From DATJGF01 sp035495315 (lineage in GTDB: Bacteria > Verrucomicrobiota > Verrucomicrobiia > Limisphaerales > UBA8199), in NCBI GenBank assembly GCA_035495315.1, contig DATJGF010000210.1, positions 1 to 64,000 on the forward strand: 64,000 nt of DNA. Reading direction: 5' to 3'. Shown piece by piece: positions 8,313 to 16,555 of this stretch. Position numbers and translations under genes: made by a program. The stretch's first letter is position 1; each line of letters opens with the position of its first letter. The notes below the pieces were generated by a model that saw nothing but the letters and a program-made list of their open reading frames with translations, was not told the DNA's origin and ran no database searches.

Positions 8313-9791
8313 ATGCGATCCTGCCGCTTTACACTGGCTACGGTATATCTTGTCTCGGCAATCATTTGCGCCGAGGCCCAACCAACCATCAGTGTTTGGA
8401 ATCCTGCGGCCAATCCGTTCGGCACCAACCTCGTGGTCTCCTGGCCGACATCGGCTGGTCGTTATACGTTGCAGGACACCACCAACCTTGGAGCCGTGCC
8501 CATTGTCTGGTCGGCGTTGACCAACAGCCCCGCCACGAATAATGCCGTTACTTACGTGACGTTAAGCCAGCCCAGCGAGCCGACGTTTTACCGCCTGGTG
8601 AAGGGTATTGATCGATCGAGCATCGACCACAAATTACTGATGGGCTACCAAGGCTGGTTTGCCTGTCCAGGCGATGGCTCGGCCGTAAACAGCTGGGTGC
8701 ATTGGTTTGGGAACAACACTCCCACGGCGGCTAACGCCAACTTCGATTTCTGGCCTGACACTTCCGAACTCGACCCCGACGAGCTGTTCACGACAAGCCT
8801 GACTTATTCAAACGGCTCCCCGGCAAAACTCTATTCCGCCTACAAACAAAAGACCGTGTTGCGTCATTTCAAATGGATGCAGGATAATCACCTTGACGGG
8901 GTTTTCTTCCAACGGTTTCTGACGGACCTTCCCGGCGGGAACTTTTCGGCTCTGCGCAACCAGGTAGCCGTCAATGTTCGAGTCGGGGCTGAAACCTACG
9001 GCCGGGTGTTCGCGATCATGTATGACATTTCAGGCTATCCCACCAATAGCCTCGTGAATAAGTTGACTAACGACTGGCTGTACCTCCTCAACACGCAACA
9101 CGTGACCAACAGTTCCGCGTACCTTTATCACAACGGCAAACCCGTTGTGGCTATCTGGGGCTTTGGCTTTTCAGGCCGGCCCGACACGCCGCAGCAGGCG
9201 CAGCAGGCCATCGACTGGTTCAAGTCCACCGGATGCACCGTCATGGGAGGGGTGCCCACCAACTGGCGCACTTTGACTGGCGATGCTCAGACCAATCCTT
9301 CCTGGAGCAACGCGTTCCGCGCCTTCAACATCATCAGCCCGTGGTCCGTCGGGCGCTACGCCAACAACTCGGGGGCGGACAGTTATCGCACGAGCGTCAC
9401 GGTGCCGGACCTGGCCGATTGCAAGAGTCATGGAATCGAATATTTGCCAGTGATTTTCCCGGGGTTTTCGTGGAGCAACCTGAACAATGGTCCCCTCAAC
9501 CAAATTCCTCGCAACGGCGGCAACTTTTACTGGCGGCAGGCCTACAATGCCGTCCGTTCCGGCTGCACGATGATATACGGCGCGATGTTCGATGAAGTCG
9601 ATGAAGGCACCGCCATGTACAAGCTGGCACCCACAGCCGCCCAACTGCCCGCGCAAGGCGCGTTCGTGCCGCTGAACATCGACGGCTACAATTTGAATAG
9701 CGACTGGTACTTGCGGCTGGCTGACCAGGCGGGAAAGATGTTGCGCGGCGACATTCCTCTGACCAGCTCAATACCCATGACGCCGCCATGA
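8313..9791 (+). CDS. Secreted glycoside hydrolase family 71/99-like protein
   Basis: 492 residues from ATG 8313, chosen because it gives a clean signal peptide ('FTLATVYLVSAIICAEA'); an earlier frame opening at 8202 adds unlikely residues. After the signal comes 'VWNPAANPFGTN', the opening motif of the preceding repeat protein, then a module ('GRYTLQDTTNL' ... 'FYRLV'), then a catalytic-like domain beginning 'LLMGYQGWFACPGDG' and containing 'HFKWMQDNHLDGVFFQRF' and 'GAMFDEVDEGTAMYK'. That pattern is typical of GH71/GH99-like (alpha-mannan or alpha-glucan acting) TIM barrels; the acidic 'DEVDE' near the end is a candidate active-site region. The substrate is unknown. Same strand as the repeat protein, 144 bp downstream of it. 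Confidence 0.77.
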   Translation: MRSCRFTLATVYLVSAIICAEAQPTISVWNPAANPFGTNLVVSWPTSAGRYTLQDTTNLGAVPIVWSALTNSPATNNAVTYVTLSQPSEPTFYRLVKGIDRSSIDHKLLMGYQGWFACPGDGSAVNSWVHWFGNNTPTAANANFDFWPDTSELDPDELFTTSLTYSNGSPAKLYSAYKQKTVLRHFKWMQDNHLDGVFFQRFLTDLPGGNFSALRNQVAVNVRVGAETYGRVFAIMYDISGYPTNSLVNKLTNDWLYLLNTQHVTNSSAYLYHNGKPVVAIWGFGFSGRPDTPQQAQQAIDWFKSTGCTVMGGVPTNWRTLTGDAQTNPSWSNAFRAFNIISPWSVGRYANNSGADSYRTSVTVPDLADCKSHGIEYLPVIFPGFSWSNLNNGPLNQIPRNGGNFYWRQAYNAVRSGCTMIYGAMFDEVDEGTAMYKLAPTAAQLPAQGAFVPLNIDGYNLNSDWYLRLADQAGKMLRGDIPLTSSIPMTPP

Positions 9792-9830
9792 GGTGATTTT
9801 TAATTTGGCTCGCAGATTTGGGCCGGCTCC

Positions 9831-11588
9831 TTGAAACTATTGCCGGGTTCCATGCAGTTTTGGAAGAATCCAATTTGCGCGAAAACGAGTTGGTGCTACG
9901 GCCAGACCTGGGCAGGAATCATGGCCTTGCTGAGCATTGCTGCCCCAGGTCAGGTTCCAGCGCAAATTTTGCGTGGCGGTGAGACCAACAGCGCGCTGGA
10001 AATCCGTTCGTTGGTGGTGAATGGGGCATCGGTGTCCTTGAAACCTGGGGTAAAGTTGCAGCTTCCGCCGCAACCCCACACGGTGCTTTTTGCATTCGGC
10101 CCTTCGACAAATGCTGGCGCGGATCCGGTGCGGTTCCGTTTCAAGCTTGATGGCTATGAAGAGGAGTGGCGGGAGTACGACGGGTCGATGCGCCTGTGCA
10201 TCCGCTTTCTTGATGCAACCGGAGATCAAGTCGGCGAGACGGTTTTCAAGGTGGTTGGTCAGAGCCCAGGTTGGACTGGAAACCTCGAAACCGCAGCATT
10301 CCTGCAGCGATGGGAGAGCATAGTGGTACCACCGAGGGCCACGAGTTACTGGGTGGTGATGTCATCGGCCGGACCGCCCGCTACGGTAGGCGTTTATGCG
10401 ATCACGAATCTGGTGATTAAAAACCAGCCGGCGAACGACTCCCTCTCGACCGTCTCCTTGCCTTGCGCATTTGATCTGGCCGCCAGCAACTCCTTTGCAG
10501 CCGCCGCACCAACGGGTTGGATGCGGGACGGTTTGCGGCCCAGCATGGCGACCATTTTCGAGAGCGGCTCGACGCCTCGGAAAATGGGTTTCGCGATCAT
10601 CGACGATGACCTGAACGGACACGCGGAATGGCACACGATTAAGGAAATGGCCAAGCCGGTCACCCCCGGCGACCGCCTGCTGGTGCAGTGGAGCGAGGCC
10701 TACAGCTTCGGGCTGGCCGAGCAGGTGCAGACGGCGTATCAGGCTTTGCCGGCTGGATATTACCGTTTTCGCCTCAATCAACTCTCCATCTTAGGAATCC
10801 CAACGGAAACGGAAGCATCGCTCGCCTTCGAGGTGCCCCTGGTGTTCTGGCGCACGCCGTGGTTCTGGGTTTCCTTTGTGACCACGATCCTGGCGGTGAG
10901 TGCAGGCGGTTGGCGCATCCTGGTCTGGCGCCGGATGCGGCACGAATTGCAGTGCCTCGAGCAACAGCGCGCGGTGGATTGCGAGCGTTTGCGCATCGCC
11001 CAGGACATTCACGACGATCTCGGCGCACGCGTCACTCAGATTTCGCTCCTGAGCGCAGTGGCTCAGGGCAAAGCGTCGTTGCCGGAAGAAGCCCGGTCGG
11101 AGTTCGGCAAGGTTTCTCAAATGACGCGGGACCTGGTCTCCGCCCTTTACGAAACGGTCTGGGCGGTCAATCCGGAAAACGACAACCTTGATGCGCTGGC
11201 CAATTTTCTTTGCCAGATGTGCAACCAGCTTTGCGCTCAGGCGCAATTGCGATGCCGACTCGAAGTGCCGAACACATTACCCCACATTGCGTTGAGCAGC
11301 CAGGTGCGACACAACTTCATCATGGCGGTGAAGGAAGCGGTGCACAATGTCCTCAAACACGCCCGCGCCACCGAAGTCCGCCTTCGCATCGGGTTGGAGG
11401 CTTCCGTGCTGCGCGTCTATATTCAAGATGACGGCCGCGGCTTCGACCCCGCAGCGTGTGCACCGGGAAACGGGTTGTGCAATCTGGAACGACGGATGAA
11501 AGACATTGGTGGGAGGTTCACCCTCGAAAGCCGGCTGGGGGCGGGCACGGTCGTCTGCCTGCAACTGCCGGCGTTGAAAGCGGCATGA
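9831..11588 (+). CDS. NarL-type sensor histidine kinase with large periplasmic domain
   Basis: 585 residues. A signal-like segment at 25-45 leads into ~295 residues of periplasmic sensor, partly resembling Y_Y_Y/two-component regulator propeller end domains ('FRFKLDGYEEEW'). One transmembrane helix lies at about 342-365. The dimerisation and phosphoacceptor region is HisKA_3 type with His394 in 'QDIHDDLGARV', followed by a HATPase domain with N-box Asn507 ('KEAVHNVLKHA') and G1 box 'DDGRGFD' (533-539). It should phosphorylate the response regulator that begins 79 bp downstream. The ligand is unknown, but its place after two secreted carbohydrate-related genes suggests a sugar-derived signal. 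The periplasmic part contains an insertion ('CIRFLDATGDQVG...') that I do not recognise. Confidence 0.92.
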   Translation: MKLLPGSMQFWKNPICAKTSWCYGQTWAGIMALLSIAAPGQVPAQILRGGETNSALEIRSLVVNGASVSLKPGVKLQLPPQPHTVLFAFGPSTNAGADPVRFRFKLDGYEEEWREYDGSMRLCIRFLDATGDQVGETVFKVVGQSPGWTGNLETAAFLQRWESIVVPPRATSYWVVMSSAGPPATVGVYAITNLVIKNQPANDSLSTVSLPCAFDLAASNSFAAAAPTGWMRDGLRPSMATIFESGSTPRKMGFAIIDDDLNGHAEWHTIKEMAKPVTPGDRLLVQWSEAYSFGLAEQVQTAYQALPAGYYRFRLNQLSILGIPTETEASLAFEVPLVFWRTPWFWVSFVTTILAVSAGGWRILVWRRMRHELQCLEQQRAVDCERLRIAQDIHDDLGARVTQISLLSAVAQGKASLPEEARSEFGKVSQMTRDLVSALYETVWAVNPENDNLDALANFLCQMCNQLCAQAQLRCRLEVPNTLPHIALSSQVRHNFIMAVKEAVHNVLKHARATEVRLRIGLEASVLRVYIQDDGRGFDPAACAPGNGLCNLERRMKDIGGRFTLESRLGAGTVVCLQLPALKAA

Positions 11589-11667
11589 GTTCCGCGGGCC
11601 GCGTCCCCGGTTTCGGGGATGGTTTTAGATCCGCGGAGAGGACATCATTGAAGCGGATCGAGTTATT

Positions 11668-12300
11668 GTGATTAAAAAAGTGGCCATTGTGGAAGATGAC
11701 CGAGGCTTGCGCGAGCAACTCGGCCAAATCCTCGGCGCGGCGCGTGACGTCCGCTTTGTCGGTGCGTGCGCATCCGGCGAAGAAGCGCTGGCTCGAATTC
11801 ACGTTCTGCAACCCGACGTTATGCTGATGGATATCAAACTGCCGGGCATGTCGGGAATCGAATGCGTCGCGCATCTCAAACGCGTCCTGCCCTCGCTACA
11901 AATTATCATGCTGACGGTTTACGAGGACAGCGAGAGCATCTTTCGAGCGCTCAAGGCCGGCGCCGACGGCTACCTGCTGAAGTCAAGCCCGCCGGAGGTG
12001 CTGCTGGAGGCCATCGATGACGTCCGGCAGGGCGGTTCTCCCATGTCCAGCCACATCGCACGCAAGGTCGTGCGGCATTTTCACCTCGTCGGCCCTTCGC
12101 CCGAGGAATCCGAAAACCTTTCACCGCGCGAGCAGGAGGTGCTCAATCTGCTCTCCGCCGGATACATCTACAAGGAGATCAGTCAGCAGTTGGGGATCGG
12201 GACCGAGACGGTGCGGACTTACGTGAAAAACATCTGCGAGAAGATGCACGTCCGCAACCGTATCGAAGCAGTCGCCAGACATGGAGGCAAAACCTTCTGA
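11668..12300 (+). CDS. NarL/FixJ-family response regulator
   Basis: 210 residues from GTG 11668. The receiver domain has the acidic pair 'EDD' (9-11), phosphoacceptor Asp55 ('LMDIKLPG'), Thr83 and Lys105. A linker leads to a LuxR-type helix-turn-helix at about 148-205 ('LSPREQEVLNLLSAGY', 'TVRTYVKNICEKMHV'). It is the partner of the histidine kinase just upstream. Targets are not known; the preceding repeat protein and glycosidase genes are candidates by position only. Confidence 0.95.
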   Translation: MIKKVAIVEDDRGLREQLGQILGAARDVRFVGACASGEEALARIHVLQPDVMLMDIKLPGMSGIECVAHLKRVLPSLQIIMLTVYEDSESIFRALKAGADGYLLKSSPPEVLLEAIDDVRQGGSPMSSHIARKVVRHFHLVGPSPEESENLSPREQEVLNLLSAGYIYKEISQQLGIGTETVRTYVKNICEKMHVRNRIEAVARHGGKTF

Positions 12301-12363
12301 TCGTTTCATGAACCGCCACTTCTGCGTTTCTGATTAGAGCGTCCACTAGAAGCACCGGTTTTC

Positions 12364-13308
12364 TTAGGACGGACGCCGTTTCCGTGAGGGGCGCCGTCGG
12401 GTGTGCCTGGTTAGCAGCTTCTCTGTCAGTGAGGGTTGCCGAGGTGAGAATTGGGAAAAAGCAGCGAACAGGTATGGCCGGAACTGGTGAGCGGCATAGC
12501 GAACATAACCGGTTTCACGAATACGTTTGAGCGTCGTTCGGTAGTCCTCCAGAAGAACGTTGGCAACGGTGGCGCCCGCCTTGCGCGCCGCTGACCGGGC
12601 CGAGGCCGACAACCAGCGGGCTTTTTGAGGCACGTTGGTTATGGCTGACATAGCCATGAGTGATGCGACCTGAAATACCGTCCGATTTTGTTTATGGGCT
12701 TCGTCTTGCATTTCACCCCAGAGATGGCCAAGCGCCTGCACGCTGGGAAGCTGTTTCGGGGGAATCCTCGACAAATCACGACGCAGAGCCTTCCATTCCT
12801 TGCGCAGGGTGGCGACATCAAGCGGCGGCGTATTGACGGTTGCCGCCATCCGACCCGCAGAGGCTTCCAGTCCATCCAGCATCTCATCTACGCCGCTGAA
12901 CTCCGCCCTAGGATCCAGCAGCCCCTCCTCCTTAAGCGAAGAGGCGATTTCACGGATGAGATACCGGCCAGCTCCCGACGCATCAGCAAGGGCCGCCAGG
13001 ACCCACACCGGAGAGGCCCGGAAAGCGAGAATTCCCACCAACTCGATCCCATTACCGGCTGCACGGCGAACCAGGAAATCCTTCGAAAGCTTTTCTTCGT
13101 CCGGATATACGCCTTTTACCTGCCCAACCTGCTCGATCAAAAATCGCAGTGTGGCTTCGACGAGGTTTCCATAGAGCCGGCTCCGGCGGACGGTTTGAGG
13201 GATTGAGACCTCGCCCACTTCGCGCAACAAACCAGCAGCAAGGGCGCTGACCGACCTCACTCCGCGTTCCGGCAGCGAAAGCAGAAAATTACGTAATTTT
13301 GGCTTCAC
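12364..13308 (-). CDS. Conserved-looking hypothetical protein
   Basis: 314 residues, basic, and I do not recognise the family. It is mostly alpha-helical by composition, with Ala/Leu-rich stretches at about 95-125 ('GIELVGILAFRASPVWVLAALADASGAGRY') and around 215-250, but no clear signal peptide. The C-terminus is strongly basic ('RHTRRRPSRKRRPS'), which could bind nucleic acid or anionic lipid. The open frame is long and uninterrupted, supporting a real gene. It is convergent with the response regulator and transcribed alone. Confidence 0.7.
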   Translation of the reverse strand: MKPKLRNFLLSLPERGVRSVSALAAGLLREVGEVSIPQTVRRSRLYGNLVEATLRFLIEQVGQVKGVYPDEEKLSKDFLVRRAAGNGIELVGILAFRASPVWVLAALADASGAGRYLIREIASSLKEEGLLDPRAEFSGVDEMLDGLEASAGRMAATVNTPPLDVATLRKEWKALRRDLSRIPPKQLPSVQALGHLWGEMQDEAHKQNRTVFQVASLMAMSAITNVPQKARWLSASARSAARKAGATVANVLLEDYRTTLKRIRETGYVRYAAHQFRPYLFAAFSQFSPRQPSLTEKLLTRHTRRRPSRKRRPS

Positions 13309-13418
13309 GGCCGATTACTGGCTGTTGCGAGCGGTTGCGATGGGGTCGCAAAGGTCCACTTTCTAAGTTAAGCGATGCGTCAAGCTCCGACAAAGTAGCG
13401 GCGGGCATGTCGCCTGCC

Positions 13419-13442
13419 ATAGAGGACGGCGTCCTGCCGCCC
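13419..13442 (+). repeat. Short dispersed repeat 'TAGAGGACGGCGTC' (copy 1 of 2)
   Basis: ATAGAGGACGGCGTCCTGCC here matches GTAGAGGACGGCGTCTCGCC at 63211-63234, and both are preceded by a CCTGCC. The unit folds as a GACGGCG/CGCCGTC type hairpin, better in the second copy. Both copies lie in intergenic DNA. Confidence 0.55.
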
Positions 13443-13525
13443 GTGCGCGAAATTGGTCTTTTTGAAATTCCAGCCCGACCCGCCGGGCGGGACGCCCGGC
13501 TCCACGCCAGGCGAGACGCATACCG

Positions 13526-13837
13526 CTACTTCGGCGGCTTGTGTGCCATACGCTTCGGACGCATATCCGCGCCGGTCACGCGTTTGACCTCAGTGATTGA
13601 ATCGTAACGAAGGTGAACTGCTTCATGAGCTTTGCGGATCGATTCCTCGTCCGGTCCGCACATAAAACAGAAGGCTTTTCCTTCCTTCAGATTGACATGC
13701 GCCGCATGCGCAAAGACGCCAAAAGTCGGGGCGACCTTTTCCAATTCGTCGAATTGCGCGAGAAACTGTTCTTCGGTCAATTCGCCAACGGGAAAACTCC
13801 CCTTGGTTTTGTCATGTGTATCGATGAAGTATTTCAT
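13526..13837 (-). CDS. DUF4242 (SCO4226-like nickel-binding) domain protein
   Basis: 103 residues: 'MKYFIDTHD', 'FAHAAHVNLKEGKAFCFMCGPDEESIRKAHEAVHL'. The ferredoxin-like alpha/beta fold, the His residues and the Cys pair match the small DUF4242 family, one member of which binds nickel. Its physiological role is not established. It lies 158 bp downstream of the SDR gene on the same strand and may be part of the MarR-controlled set. The end of the protein is basic ('RPKRMAHKPPK'). Confidence 0.85.
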   Translation of the reverse strand: MKYFIDTHDKTKGSFPVGELTEEQFLAQFDELEKVAPTFGVFAHAAHVNLKEGKAFCFMCGPDEESIRKAHEAVHLRYDSITEVKRVTGADMRPKRMAHKPPK

Positions 13838-13995
13838 AGGACTCTATCACTGTTTATTGGTTAACGGTTTCTTTTGGATGCAAAGGTTTCGCTGGTTTGA
13901 TCTGGATAGGAGGCGTGCTCCCTCGCGGCGAGGGCGGCTGCACTTCGGTTTGCTTATACTCGCGCTGCGCCACCCCGAGGGAGAACGCGGAGTTT

Positions 13996-14766
13996 TTATA
14001 CCTTCTGGAGAGCTTTGCTGAATCCGCCATCCACCACGAAATCAGCTCCTAAAACATAGTTGGATTCATCACTGGCCAGATAGACTGCGCAATTGGCAAT
14101 GTCCCTGGCGCTCCCGAACCGGCCTAAAGGAATTTTCGGGATAACACACTCAGTCAGTTGTTTCAGCTTGGCTTCCTCCAACCCGAGTCGGCCGTAGAGG
14201 GGAGTTGCAATTGCCCCGGGACTGAGACAATTGACCCGAATTTTCTTCTCCAGCAGGGCCGCAGAGAAGGTTCGCGCAAAATTTCTAACAGCCGCTTTCG
14301 TCGCTGAGACAACACTTAGCAGCGGAGCGCCAAATTCTGTCAGCCACGCGCCGCTTAAAATGATCGAACCGCCGTTGTCTGGAAAGTAGGGGATGGCGGA
14401 TTGAACGGAAAGAAAGACACTTTTCACGTTGGTTTCAAACAAACGGCTTAGTTGTTCCTCCGTTGTGCTGCCGAGCGGCGTCAACTCCGCAATGCCGGCA
14501 TTTAAGAAAAGGACGTCAAGACGGCCTTGCTCCTTGCGAATCCGCTTCAGCACCTGAACGAATCCCGGTGCGTCATTCGAATCACAACGGATTCCTGTTA
14601 ATTTCTTAGGACTGAGGGTGTTTATCGTTTCCTCGATCGTTTTCGGGTTTCTTCCCGTGAAATACACCGTCGCTCCTTCCTCCAGGAAGCGTTGGACGGT
14701 TTCTCTGCCGATACCACTATTGCCCCCGGTCACGAGAGCCACTTTATCATTCAGTCGATTACTCAT
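13996..14766 (-). CDS. Short-chain dehydrogenase/reductase lacking the catalytic Tyr
   Basis: 256 residues with the Rossmann motif 'TGGNSGIG' (13-20), 'LFLNAG' (86-91), catalytic-type Asn113 and Ser138, and C-terminal 'GADFVVDGG'. The active-site YxxxK motif reads 'VSATK': Lys157 is present but Val153 is at the Tyr position. The gene reads cleanly there, so this is not an obvious frameshift. Either the enzyme uses another residue or it is a binding protein. A perfect 14-bp palindrome (14846-14859) lies 80 bp upstream, and a MarR gene with a near-identical site follows, pointing to MarR control. Confidence 0.9.
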   Translation of the reverse strand: MSNRLNDKVALVTGGNSGIGRETVQRFLEEGATVYFTGRNPKTIEETINTLSPKKLTGIRCDSNDAPGFVQVLKRIRKEQGRLDVLFLNAGIAELTPLGSTTEEQLSRLFETNVKSVFLSVQSAIPYFPDNGGSIILSGAWLTEFGAPLLSVVSATKAAVRNFARTFSAALLEKKIRVNCLSPGAIATPLYGRLGLEEAKLKQLTECVIPKIPLGRFGSARDIANCAVYLASDESNYVLGADFVVDGGFSKALQKV

Positions 14767-14845
14767 TTTGTTTGTCGGTTTTGTTCATTGGTTAATGTTG
14801 AACTGCGTTTCTGGCGGGTGATTTATTCACCCAGCCCAATCGTTA

Positions 14846-14859
14846 CGTGTATATACACG
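14846..14859. promoter_or_regulatory. MarR operator-like palindrome 1
   Basis: CGTGTATATACACG is a perfect 14-bp palindrome between the SDR gene (80 bp upstream of its start) and the end of the MarR gene. It matches the site at 15353-15366 at 12 of 14 positions. Confidence 0.65.
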
Positions 14860-14913
14860 ATATCGATGAAAAAATATCCAACCCATTTAAGTGGTCGTTT
14901 GTGAAAATCCTGG

Positions 14914-15348
14914 TTAAAGCGCTTCTGCTGATTTGATAACGTGATCCAACTCGGTGTGCAGATTCGTCCAGTGGGGCTTCTTCAATTCCTCGCGAAGTTT
15001 TTCCTGTGTTTTTTCCCAAAGGGGCAGGGCTTTGCGGACCAGTTGTTCTCCCTTGGAGGTGATGCTCAGCGTTCGGCTCCGGTGATGACCTTCAGGGCCC
15101 AGCGCGACCAACCCTTCTGCCTCGAGCGGCCTTAAGTTGCGCGCCAATGTCGACCGGTCCATTCCCAACAGGCGCGACAAAGAGGCGATGGATACCGCCT
15201 CGCTGAAAGCGACAGCAACGAGGACAGAAAGTTGCGTGGCGCGCAGCCCTATGGGACGGAAGGCGTCGTCATAAACCCGGGTCACTGCCCGGGCGGCAGT
15301 GCGGACCTTTAAACAGGCGCATTCGTTAATGAGAGCGGTCAAATCCAT
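14914..15348 (-). CDS. MarR-family transcriptional regulator
   Basis: 144 residues from ATG 15348; a longer frame to 15510 adds residues with no family support and would run through the operator-like site. The winged helix is seen in 'GLRATQLSVLVAVAFSEAVSIASLSRLLGMDRSTLARNLRPLEAEGLV' with the wing 'EGHHRSRTLSITSKG'. MarR proteins are dimers that usually repress their own gene and neighbours until bound by a phenolic or oxidant. The palindrome CGTGCATATACATG sits 5 bp before the start codon, consistent with autorepression, and its twin precedes the SDR gene. Confidence 0.9.
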   Translation of the reverse strand: MDLTALINECACLKVRTAARAVTRVYDDAFRPIGLRATQLSVLVAVAFSEAVSIASLSRLLGMDRSTLARNLRPLEAEGLVALGPEGHHRSRTLSITSKGEQLVRKALPLWEKTQEKLREELKKPHWTNLHTELDHVIKSAEAL

Positions 15349-15352
15349 GTCT

Positions 15353-15366
15353 CGTGCATATACATG
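15353..15366. promoter_or_regulatory. MarR operator-like palindrome 2
   Basis: CGTGCATATACATG is an imperfect version of the 14846-14859 palindrome (12 of 14 identical). It sits 5-18 bp upstream of the MarR start codon, where bound repressor would block initiation. Confidence 0.62.
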
Positions 15367-15549
15367 ACATCTGTCGTATAGGCTGTCAATACTGTTTTGA
15401 AGGAAACCTGGACCGCGATCGTCTTTTCCTCTGTAGGATGATGATGCCGAAGATCTTGGGATCCCAATTCCAAATTTGGTGGGTCGTCGCCCGGGATATG
15501 GCCCGATCAAAAGCAGTTACTGTTCAGACCCATTTTCCGCGCTTGATTA

Positions 15550-15574
15550 GAGTCTCCTGACGTCGTCTCCTACA
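15550..15574 (-). repeat. Single arm of the TGTAGGAGACGACG repeat family
   Basis: On the minus strand it reads TGTAGGAGACGACGTCAGGA then GACTC, one base different from the arms at 17359-17435. It lies 34 bp before the sugar isomerase gene. With the pair at 17359-17435 it brackets the isomerase-deoC unit. Confidence 0.78.
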
Positions 15575-15608
15575 ATGGATCTGAAGCTGCAACTATAAAG
15601 CTAAGCAT

Positions 15609-16523
15609 ATGAAACTCGGATTCTTCACCGCCATCCTGCCGGACTTGTCATTCGAGCAAGTGCTCGCCTTTGCCGCCGAAAACAACTTTTCCTGCCTGGA
15701 AGTCGCGTGCTGGCCTTCCGGAAAGGCCGAGCGGAAATTCGCCGGCGTGACGCACATTGACGTCGCGGATTTCTCCCAGGCCCAGGCGGACGATGTCAAC
15801 GCGCAGTGCCAAAAACATCGCATTATTATTTCCGGCCTGGGCTATTATCCCAACCCGCTCGACCCCGATCCGGCGGTATCGAAAAACGCGGTCGATCATT
15901 TCAAAAAGGTGATTGTGGCGGCCGAAAGGCTCGGATTGCACAATGCCAACACGTTTGTTGGACGTGACTGGAGCAAGAGCGTCGACGAAAATTGGCCGCG
16001 GTTTCTAAAAACCTGGAAGCCGATCATTTCGTTTGCCGAGGATCATGGAGTAAAGATCGGGATCGAAAATTGCCCGATGTCGTTCACACGGGACGAGTGG
16101 CCAGGAGGCAAAAACCTCGCGACCAGCCCCGTCATCTGGCGCCGCATGTTTGCGGACATTTCGTCGGATCACTTCGGCCTCAACTACGACCCGTCCCATT
16201 TTGTTCTGCAACGCATGGACCCGCTAAGCCCGCTGCGTGAGTTCAAGCAGAAATTGTTTCATCTCCATGCCAAAGACATGACGGTCCACCAGCACAAATT
16301 GAACGAGGTCGGCATTTTTGCTTTTCCCAAGGAATGGCACACGCCGCGGATTCCCGGGTTTGGTGACATCGACTGGGCCAAATTTATGGGCGTGCTCTAC
16401 GAGATCGGCTATAACGGGCCGCTCTGTATCGAAGTCGAGGATGACACGTTCGGCAAATCGCTGGAGGGACGACAGACGGCGCTGAAGGTGGCCAGGAATG
16501 TTCTCGCAGCCTTTTTTGGTTAA
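15609..16523 (+). CDS. Sugar phosphate isomerase/epimerase (xylose isomerase-like TIM barrel)
   Basis: 304 residues of the AP-endonuclease-2/xylose-isomerase-like family. Candidate metal ligands are Glu153 ('GIENCP'), Asp194/His197 ('NYDPSHF'), His220 ('HLHAKD') and the Glu in 'CIEVED'. There is no signal peptide, so it is cytoplasmic. The substrate is not predictable; members interconvert sugars, inositols or hydroxypyruvate. It is followed 32 bp later by deoC on the same strand, which suggests a small unit for sugar or deoxysugar catabolism, and is preceded by a palindromic repeat arm. Confidence 0.87.
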   Translation: MKLGFFTAILPDLSFEQVLAFAAENNFSCLEVACWPSGKAERKFAGVTHIDVADFSQAQADDVNAQCQKHRIIISGLGYYPNPLDPDPAVSKNAVDHFKKVIVAAERLGLHNANTFVGRDWSKSVDENWPRFLKTWKPIISFAEDHGVKIGIENCPMSFTRDEWPGGKNLATSPVIWRRMFADISSDHFGLNYDPSHFVLQRMDPLSPLREFKQKLFHLHAKDMTVHQHKLNEVGIFAFPKEWHTPRIPGFGDIDWAKFMGVLYEIGYNGPLCIEVEDDTFGKSLEGRQTALKVARNVLAAFFG

Positions 16524-16555
16524 ACAGCCAAGGCGCCAAGACGCGAATAAGAATT

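Noticed and set aside
14846..14859. Palindrome considered as a rho-independent terminator of marR
   Set aside because: The 14-bp AT-centred palindrome has no loop or T-run and is repeated before marR, so an operator fits better.
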